The notes beneath the pieces were generated by a model, which did not search any database, was not told the origin of the DNA, and saw only the letters and a list, made by a program, of their open reading frames with translations. From the NCBI RefSeq assembly GCF_902148845.1, contig NW_021941230.1:12746783-12810782 (forward strand): DNA of 64,000 nucleotides, written 5' to 3'. The position numbers and the translations under genes were made by a program. Of the stretch, positions 56,477 through 64,000 are shown one piece after another; the stretch's first letter is position 1, and each line of letters opens with the position of its first letter. The stretch is from Salarias fasciatus. Its lineage: Eukaryota; Chordata; Actinopteri; Blenniiformes; Blenniidae.

Positions 56477-58370
56477 AATAACAATAATAATGGTGATAGA
56501 GATTGATAGTAAAGCAATGAATAAGTCAGAGCTAATGACTAAAACATAGAGAAGGTGAATGAATGACACAAAATGAGACAAATCATGAAAAAAATTGTCA
56601 TGCCGTAAATTAATCAAAATCTCTTAAATCAATCAATAAATAAAGCGAATAACGATAAATAAATATCACATGAAATACGTAAGTTAATTATTGTAAATAA
56701 GTAACTTGAATGACCACTAAATGAATGCATGAAGTTGTGTATTTTTGAGGAATAAGTAACATTTAGATGCACTTGACAGTTTCCAGGGCTTCCAGTACAA
56801 AGACATCCAACTTAAAATGATCATATTTTCCTTGTCCTAAATCATTCTCCACAGACTTCTCCAATGAAGACAAACAAACCAAGTATTTATTAGTTTTCAT
56901 TTCTGTTGATTCAGTTGGTTTGAACAGATAGATATTCTCTCACCGGATGTTGATGTTTGGAGGGGCAAAGAAGGCACATAATTTGTCTTTTCTAAATGAA
57001 ACTGAAGGATGAAACCTGCTGCTCTCTCTGGTGTGAATGCAAATGTGTGACGAACACAGTAGAAAAAGTTAAAATCTATTAGCACAGTGAGCTGGAGCTT
57101 AAGTAATTAGCCTCAGGGGGCACATTAGTGTGGATCCTACCATGACAGTGACTGTACCCACACTGATGCCTCCGCTTTAATTATAACTCTGTAGGAATGT
57201 GAAAGTGCAAAGAGTGACCGCAATAAAGAGAGTGACATGATGGAAAACTACCTCTGACTCTGAATAAACACAGCAGACTTTAATATGAAATGCTGTATGC
57301 AGGATCTGCTTATTTTAAACTGTCTGTTTATTAGATTTCAGCAGGGCCCATAAAAACAATTGAATCTCTCCTGATATTCCCATTTATTGCCAAATATGGC
57401 AGAGAAAAAAAGGCTTTCATATTTTACAGGGAGAATCGCGGACAAACAAAACATGTTTAATATTTCACCAAACTCAATAAGCTGGAATATAATTTTCACC
57501 TGCGTTTTGGAAGAGAGAATATTTAAAAAGTAAAACCAATGGATCCCCCCATTAAGAAAGTTAATAGCTTAAAACTATATAATAGTAGCAACATTCACCC
57601 ATCACAAGACTGCGACAGATAATTCTAGTGCCATGGATTCACTTTAAACATGTTTGTGTTATGTTCAGAGGAAATTTGCAACGTGTGAAGCTATGAAACT
57701 CTCTTGATCAAATCTCTTGCCGTATTTTAAAAGATGTATCGGCATGTGGAAAAATATTTGGGAATTTATAGGGCTTTATATCCAAAAGTAAACATCTTCA
57801 TTTTGCCTGTTTTGCTTTCTGTCTCTGGAAGCTTGTGGCATCATGTTTTTTAATTGTGTGGCGTAACAAAGCAGTACCAGCAGTAACCATGAGGGGGCAG
57901 TGTGAACATTATAAACACTCACCTTTTATTTTTTTCTTCTTAAGAATTTTTCTTTCCATAAACACAGTCCTCAGATGTCAACGATGCTAACTTTGACATT
58001 GATTTAACATGTTGTCTTGACATAGAAAATATGTGATCATCGAGTGACAGCACTTTCCTGGATTTGCTTCCCACTGAGCAAAAATTTGTCCAAAACACAT
58101 CTATATTATCTCCGCACACCCAGAGGACGCTCTCAGAGGAACCAGAATTCTGGAAAATAAACTCGGAGCCGTCAGTCTCTGAAAATAGTGTTTATTCTGA
58201 AGATTTAGGAAGTCTTGGAGTAACCATTCGTTAACCTGAAAAATATTGGTAAAACTAAATCTGATGGTGAAACTCAGCGGCCCTCTATGTTTAAACTCCT
58301 TGTGAATATATTTTATAACATTGTTTGTTTGATTGATTGATTTTATTTGTTTCATTCTTTTTAAACTCCC
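56477..58370. other. Gene-free spacer with a possible conserved non-coding block
   Basis: No coding or repeat signature. About 57070-57560 is a candidate conserved non-coding element. It has AGTAATTAGCC, TTTAATTATAACTC, GCCCATAAAAACAATTGAAT and CCATTTATTGCCAAATATGG, resembling the homeobox/SRF-type word density of such elements. This is a judgement by eye. Confidence 0.3.
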
Positions 58371-61300
58371 CCTAGAACTGCCACCTTAACGTGGTGGGGG
58401 AGTTTGAGAGCCCGCATGATCCCAGGAGCTATGTTGCCGGGGGGCTTTATGCCCTCTAGTAGGGTCTCCCATGGCAAACAGGTCCTGGGTGACGGGCCAG
58501 ACTGAGAGCAGTTCAACAGCCCTTATGAGAAGAGAGACAACAAAGGTCGTTACGTCGCCCGGTATGGCGCAGCCGGGGCCCCACCCTGGAGCCAGGCCTG
58601 GGGTTGGGGCTCGTAAGCGAGCGCCTGGTGGCTGGGTCTTTGCCCACGGGGCCCGGCCGGGCTCAGCCCGAATGGACGACGTGGGCCTGACCTCCGGTGG
58701 GCTCACCACCCACCGAGGGAACCGTAGGGGCCGGGTGCAGTGTGGATTGGGTGGCAGCCGACGGCAGGGTGCCCGGCGACCCGATCCCCGGACACAGAGA
58801 CTGGCTCTAGGGACACGGAATGTCACCTCGTTGGCGGGGAAGGAGCCCGAGCTTGTGAGGCAGGTTGAGAGGTACCGGCTAGATATAGTCGGCCTCACCT
58901 CCACACATAGCCTGGGCTCTGGAACCCAACCTCTCGAGAAGGGCTGGACTCTCCACTTCTCTGGCGTTGCCCGCGGTGAGAGCCAGCGGGCTGGTGTGGG
59001 TTTGCTTATAGCCCCACAGCTCAGCCGCCATGTGTTGGAGTTCACCCCAGTGAACGAGAGGGTTGCATCCCTGCGCCTTCGGGTTGGGGATAGGTGCCTC
59101 ACTGTTGTCTCGGCCTACGGGCCGAACAGCAGTGCAGAGTACCCGTCCTTCTTGGAGTCCCTGCGAGGGGTGCTGGACATTGCTCCGACTGGGGACTCCA
59201 TTGTTCTACTGGGGGACTTCAGCGCCCACGTGGGCAGCGACAGTGAGACCTGGAAGGGGGTGATTGGATCGCACGGCCTCCCCAATCTGAACCCGAGTGG
59301 TGTTCTGTTATTGGACTTCTGTGCTAGTCACAGTTTGTCCATAATGAACACCATGTTCGAGCACAGGGGTGTCCATAAGTGCACTTGGCACCAGGACACC
59401 CTAAGTCGGAGGTCGATGATCGACTTTGTTGTCGTGTCATCTGACCTCCGGCCGCGTGTTTTGGACACTCGGGTGAAAAGAGGGGCAGAGCTGTCGACCG
59501 ATCACCACCTGGTGGTGAGTTGGATTCGCTGGCGGAGGAGGAAACCGGACAGACTTGGCAGACCCAAACGTGTTGTGAGGGTCTGCTGGGAACGTCTAGC
59601 GGAACCCTCTGTCAGCATGGCTTTCAACTCCCACCTCTGGGAGAGCTTCTCTCATGTCCCGAGGGAGGCTGGGGACATTGAGTCCGAGTGGACCATGTTC
59701 TCCACCTCCATTGTCGAAGCAGCTGCTCGGAGCTGTGGTCGTAAGGTCTCCGGTGCCTGTCGTGGCGGCAACCCCCGAACCCGGTGGTGGACACCGGAGG
59801 TAAGGGCTGCCGTCAAGCTGAAGAAGAGAGTCCTATCGAGCCTTGCTGGCTCATGGGACTCCCGAAGCAGCTGACGGGTACCGGCAGGCCAAGCGAACTG
59901 CAGCCCGAGCGGTTGTGGAGGTAAAAACTCGGGTCTGGGAGGAGTTCGGGGAGGCCATGGAGGAGGACTATCGGTCAGCCTCGAAGAAATTCTGGCAAAC
60001 CGTCCGGTGCCTCAGGAGGGGAAAGCAGGTCTCCGCCAACACTGTTTACAGTGGAGGTGGGGAGCTGCTGACCTCAACTGGGGATATTGTTGGACGGTGG
60101 AAGGAATACTTTGAGGACCTCCTCAATCCCGTCGCCACGTCTTCCGTGGAGGAAGCAGAGGCTGAGGTCTCAGAGGTGGACTCGTCCATCACCCAAGCTG
60201 AAGTCACTGAGGTGGTTGGCAAGCTCCTCGGTGGCAAGGCACCGGGGGTGGACGAGATTTGGCCTGAGTACCTTAAAGGCCTCAGTATACTTCCCCGTCG
60301 CCGCTACGTCGTTCCTACGACGTAGACGTCGTAGCCCTACGACGGGCTACGTCGGGCTACGTCGGGGCTTGACGTGCGCCTCCCGAAAATTGTGACTTCG
60401 CGTCGTTTCGACGCGTGGTGACGTGAACGTCGAGGGCTGGGATTGGTCCGCTTTCGCGTTGTTTATAGAATAAAGTAGAACTCACCCGGAAAACTTTTCT
60501 GGCCCGAACAGTGCTTCGGGAGAAATATAGATCCAAAATTGAGCGGCGCACATCCCTATACTGTTAGCAGTGTTAGCACTGTTAGCAGACGGGGCTATGT
60601 GTATAGCCGCTCCTCAAACGGCTTTAATCGTCCAAAAGCTCATTAGTTTCACCAATATTTCATCACGGTCTGCTCAGCCTCTCCTCCACGACAGCTCGGT
60701 GTCGCCAGATATGTCATATATGCAGATATATGTTCGGTAAATGCACGCGTGTCTAGATACGTACGTCTAGAAATCTATGTCTATAGATCTATGTCTAGGT
60801 TTAAAGCCGGAGCTACGGAAGCCGCATTGTTGTTGTGACTGCCAGCGGCTTGGCAGAGGAGGGCGTTCCTTTGACGCAGGAGCAAGATATGTTCAGTAGC
60901 GGCGTAGGGTTGTCGGCGTAGGAACGCCGTGGCGGCGACGGGGGAGTATACTGAGGCCTTAAGTCTCTGGAAGTGCAGGGACTGTCTTGGTTGACACGTC
61001 TCTGCAACATCGCGTGGCGGTCGGGGACGGTGCCTCTGGATTGGCAGACCGGGGTGGTGGTCCCCCTGTTTAAAAAGGGGGACCGGATGGTGTGCTCCAA
61101 CTATAGGGGGATTACACTCCTCAGCCTCCCCGGGAAAATCTATTCCAGGGTACTGGAGAGGTGGATCCGACCGATAGTCGAACCTTGGATCCAGGAGGAA
61201 CAATGCGGTTTATGTCCTGGTCGTGGAACAGTGGACCAGCTCTATACCCTCCATAGGGTGCTCGAGGGTTCGTGGGAGTTTGCCCAACCAGTCCACATGT

Positions 61301-62416
61301 GTTTTGTGGATTTGGAGAAGGCATTCGCCCGCGTCCCTCGTGGTGTCTTGTGGGGGGTGCTCCGGGAATACGGAGTCCGGGGCCCCTTGTTAAGGGCCGT
61401 CCGGTCTTTGTATGACCGGAGTAGGAGTCTGGTCCGCATTGCCGGCAGTAAGTCGGACCTGTTCCCGGTGCATGTGGGACTCCGGCAGGGCTGCCCTTTG
61501 TCACCGGTTCTGTTCATAATCTTCATGGACAGAATTTCTAGGTGCAGCCAGGGTCCGGAGGGGGTCCGGTCCGGGAACCACAGGATTTCATCTCTGCTTT
61601 TTGCAGATGATGTTGTCCTGTTGGCTTCATCGAACCCGGACCTACAGCATGCACTGGGGCGGTTCGCAGCTGAGTGTGAAGCGGCAGGGATGAGGATCAG
61701 CACCTCCAAATCCGAGGCCATGGTCCTCGACCGGAGGAAGGTGGCTTGCCCCCTCCAGGTTGGTGGAGAGACCCTAGCCCAAGTGGAGGAGTTCAAGTAT
61801 CTTGGGGTCTTGTTCATGAGTGGGGGACGGATGGAGCGTGAGATTGACAGGTGGATCGGTGCAGCGGCTGCAGTGATGCAGTCGTTGTATCGGTCCGTCG
61901 TGGTGAAGAAGGAGCTGAGCCGAAAGGCGAAGCTCTCGATTTACCGGTCAATCTACGTTCCCACCCTCACCTATGGTCATGAGCTTTGGTTCATGACCGA
62001 AAGGACAAGATCCCGGATACAAGCGACCGAAATGAGCTTCCTCCGTAGGGTGGCTGGGCACTCCCTTAGAGATAGGGTGAGGAGCTCAGTCACCAGGGAG
62101 GAGCTCGGAGTAGAGCCGCTACTCCTCCACATCGAGAGGAACCAGCTGAGGTGGCTCGGACATCTGTTTAGGATGCCTCCTGGACGCCTCCCTAGGGAGG
62201 TGTTCCGGGCATGTCCCACTGGGAGGAGACCCCGGGGAAGACCCAGGACACACTGGAGAGACTATGTCTCTCGGCTGGCCTGGGAACGCCTTGGGATCCT
62301 CCCAGAGGAGCTGGAGGAAGTGTCTGGGGACAGGGAAGTCTGGGCATCCCTGCTGAGACTGCTGCCCCCGCGACCCGGCCCCGGATAAGCGGTAGAAAAT
62401 GGATGGATGGATGGAT
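58371..62416 (+). mobile_element. Near full-length Rex3 LINE (RTE clade), disrupted
   Basis: This is a non-LTR retrotransposon with an endonuclease and a reverse transcriptase. The 5' UTR-like head begins about 58375 (GAACTGCCACCTTAACGTGG). The endonuclease part lies within 58471-59874 ([67 protein letters not shown]). One extra A near 59824-59829 shifts the frame, which continues to 60276 (WWTPEVR... then EEDYRSASKKFWQTV, KLLGGKAPGVDEI). A MITE splits the ORF at 60277-60959. The RT resumes at about 60963 (GLSWLTRLCNIAWRSGTVP, NYRGITLLSLPGK, LRQGCPLSPVLF, SSLLFADDVVLLAS with the catalytic ADD near 61603) to the stop at 62388. The 3' end is AAGCGGTAGAAAATGGATGG plus GATG repeats, the Rex3-type tail. 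The sites matching the standard Rex3 PCR primers, as I recall them, are at 61042-61061 and 61486-61506. Confidence 0.92.
60277..60959. mobile_element. Harbinger-type MITE inserted in the Rex3 ORF
   Basis: 683 bp with terminal inverted repeats beginning AGGCCTCAGTATACT at the left (60277) and ending AGTATACTGAGGCCT at the right (60959). The match extends, with a few mismatches, about 36 bp inward. TAA directly flanks both ends (60274-60276 and 60960-60962). Removing the element and one TAA restores the Rex3 codons GAG TAC CTT AAG TCT. A 3-bp TWA duplication is the hallmark of PIF/Harbinger transposition. It is CpG-rich with many CTACG/CGTAG and ACGTCG words next to the left end (60302-60370). 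No transposase is encoded, so it is non-autonomous. Confidence 0.88.
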
Positions 62417-62545
62417 GTTAACATATCACAAAAAAAAATCCAAAATTAAATACAACCATTTCACTAAATCAAAATACAAATACGACCATTTCACAAATAA
62501 TTACAGATCAAATACAACCATTTCCCAAAATGTAAATACAAAAAA
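62417..62545. repeat. Short tandem repeat next to the Rex3 3' end
   Basis: Three copies of AAATACRACCATTTC (near 62444, 62478 and 62510) are spaced about 32-34 bp apart, just after the Rex3 GATG tail. Confidence 0.55.
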
Positions 62546-62699
62546 AACATAATTTGGACATAATTTATGTTTATTATGAGACTTTCAGGAATAAATCTGA
62601 CTTCTTTAATCTTTAATATTTTTTAAAAAACCATGAATGAAGTTCAATATTCTACATCTGAGAAGAAAGTATAAATTTTTAGGAAAAAAAGGCAATTAT

Positions 62700-63040
62700 G
62701 ATTTTTATTCTTGTAATTCTGATTGAAAAAATGTTCTAAATATAATCTTGAATTCTGACTTTAAACTATGAATTTTAAAAAAGTCAGAATTCTGGGTAGA
62801 AAGTCCACATTTTAACTTTGATTGAAGAAAATAATTTCGGCTTTAATTGTGGATGAGAGGAAAGTTTTTAAAATTCTGAGAAAGAAAATCAGAATTCTAA
62901 TTGAAATTCCAAATTGTGACTTCAATCTCGGAATTCTGAAGGTGTAAACAAAATCAGAATGTTCATTTTCCATTCGGAATTCTGAGGAGGAAAGTCCAAC
63001 AAAGGTTTTTCCTCTCAGACATCTTCATGCCTTGAATTCT
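62700..63040. repeat. Cluster of TCAGAATTCTGA-like palindromic words
   Basis: GAATTC occurs six times (62750, 62787, 62892, 62931, 62977, 63033), mostly inside the longer word (TC)AGAATTCTGA. Further AATTCTGA or TCAGAAT half-words lie between. This looks like a decayed palindromic tandem array. No coding potential. Confidence 0.55.
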
Positions 63041-63202
63041 CCTCCAGGCAGATTAGGGAATGTGGAATCTTTGTGATTATTAATCAGATTGACTCTGGAG
63101 TGTTGGGTGGGAATATTCCCAAAACACTTGAAGTTTTTCTACCTGGACAGAAGCAGTTCAGCGGTTAATTCACTGAGGATTGGCTGAAACAAATGACATC
63201 AC

Positions 63203-63305
63203 AGCCTCTCTCTCTCTCCCTCTCCCTGTTCTCCCTCTCTCTCTCTCTCTCCCTGCCTGTTCTCCCTCTCTCCTCTACCACTCTCTCTGTTTCTTTTTCT
63301 TTCTC
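63203..63305. repeat. (CT)n polypyrimidine tract
   Basis: About 100 bp of almost pure C/T with CTCTCTCC units. It precedes the possible first exon at the right edge and could lie in its promoter or 5' UTR. Confidence 0.85.
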
Positions 63306-63309
63306 TGAA

Positions 63310-63706
63310 TGAACGAATCGTCTTGCGGTGCGCCAGAGTCGCGCGTCAGGAGCGGAGCGGCTGCTTCTCTTCCTTTCTCCTTCAAGATTAAAAAAAAAGA
63401 AAGAAAGAAAAGCAGAAGTGAGTGTTTGGCTCTTGTTAGTCTCATATTCCTGAGAGACTGATGCCACCGGAGGGGAACAGCTGCCTCTCTTCTCAGCGGG
63501 GTGCGGGGCTTGTTAACCCCAGCAGCGACTCCTGGTGAAGTCCTCCTGGGCGCGGGATCGAGTCCGGCTTGGGGAACTTGTTGGGGGAGAAAAGTGGAGC
63601 AGAGAGCAAAGATTGGACTCCAGATTTTTCGTCGGCGCACCACCATGAAAGATGATTAACGACAGTCACGGAGTTGAGGGCTTCCAGCCCCTCTGGAACT
63701 TGAGCG
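63310..63706 (+). CDS. Possible first exon of an unidentified gene (5' UTR plus short coding start)
   Basis: The stretch 63310-63640 is GC-richer than its surroundings and resembles a 5' UTR. At 63652 an ATG opens MINDSHGVEGFQPLWNLS and runs to a good donor, AGCG|GTGAGT, at 63706/63707. Seven bases upstream, ATG at 63645 in a strong context (CACCACCATGA) gives only MKDD and a stop that overlaps the second ATG. I do not recognise the peptide. The exon could equally be entirely non-coding. The rest would lie beyond the window. Confidence 0.25.
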
Positions 63707-64000
63707 GTGAGTGGAAACGCGCCGTGCGTAATGTGGCACTTTGGCGAGGGGGGGTTTATGTGCCTGACAGCCCTTCAGATACAGGTGAATTCCTCCAGGG
63801 CTGTGGAGCTGCGTGTCAGAGACTGGCTGGAAACGGGCTTCAGACTGCAGGGAGTCCGTCTGTTCAAAGTGTTGCCTGATGTTTCTGGGCACTGGAACAA
63901 CATCTGTCCTGATTGACAGCGTGGCATCATGTTTCTGACTGTGCATAATCACTTGAAATTGTAGCATCATATTTATAGGCGGAGTATGTTGTCGTTTCTT
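63707..64000 (+). other. Sequence after the possible donor site, to the window end
   Basis: If the preceding exon is real this is the start of its first intron. Otherwise it is intergenic. Nothing further was recognised. Confidence 0.25.

Noticed and set aside
58386-59102. 238-residue minus-strand frame
   Set aside because: Antisense to the GC-rich 5' part of Rex3. The plus strand carries the recognisable endonuclease.

Overview
The window is a piece of a ray-finned fish (teleost) genome. Five intron-containing vertebrate genes are complete and a sixth runs off the left edge. The mobile DNA is typical of teleosts: a Rex3 (RTE-clade) LINE, an L2-type LINE tail, a tRNA-derived SINE and small terminal-inverted-repeat DNA transposons. 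Long (CA)n/(GT)n tracts are frequent. I see no bacterial, viral or retroviral sequence, no CRISPR array and no credible tRNA or rRNA gene. The species cannot be named from this sequence.

Layout. (1) 1-2038, minus: 5' part of a thiamine transporter gene (slc19a2-like; exon 1 and most of what is visible of exon 2). (2) 4827-8033, minus: atg3, the E2-like enzyme that lipidates Atg8/LC3, in 12 coding exons (315 aa), with a probable 2.3-kb 3' UTR. (3) 8488-12101, plus: cars2, mitochondrial cysteinyl-tRNA synthetase, in 15 coding exons (565 aa). It is head-to-head with atg3 across a 454-bp shared promoter carrying two TCTCGCGAGA palindromes. (4) 12787-14790, minus: ddrgk1 (UFMylation adaptor), 8 coding exons (301 aa), tail-to-tail with cars2. 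(5) 14791-29750: about 15 kb with no recognisable gene, several sequence blocks that look like conserved non-coding elements, a SINE and microsatellites. (6) 29906-37289, plus: atp1b1, Na+/K+-ATPase beta-1 subunit, 6 coding exons (301 aa), with a CpG-rich TATA-like promoter and a 1.3-kb 3' UTR. (7) 38571-46368: gene-poor spacer. (8) 46369-52549, plus: a cnga3-like cyclic-nucleotide-gated channel alpha subunit, 7 coding exons (644 aa), with an unusual Lys/Asp/Glu repeat exon. (9) 52858-64000: repeat-rich. It holds a TA-flanked inverted-repeat element hosting an L2 copy (54916-56474), then a near full-length Rex3 LINE (about 58371-62416) interrupted by a Harbinger-type MITE with a TAA target duplication (60277-60959). 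At the right edge is a possible first exon of an unidentified gene.

The genes are functionally unrelated housekeeping or tissue genes, not an operon-like system. The clearest shared logic is promoter sharing (atg3/cars2). The slc19a2 to atp1b1 proximity matches the neighbourhood of these genes on human chromosome 1q24, as I remember it. Every exon chain was built by hand from splice sites and reading phase. For each complete gene the total coding length is a multiple of three and the protein length is close to that of the mammalian orthologue where I could recall it.
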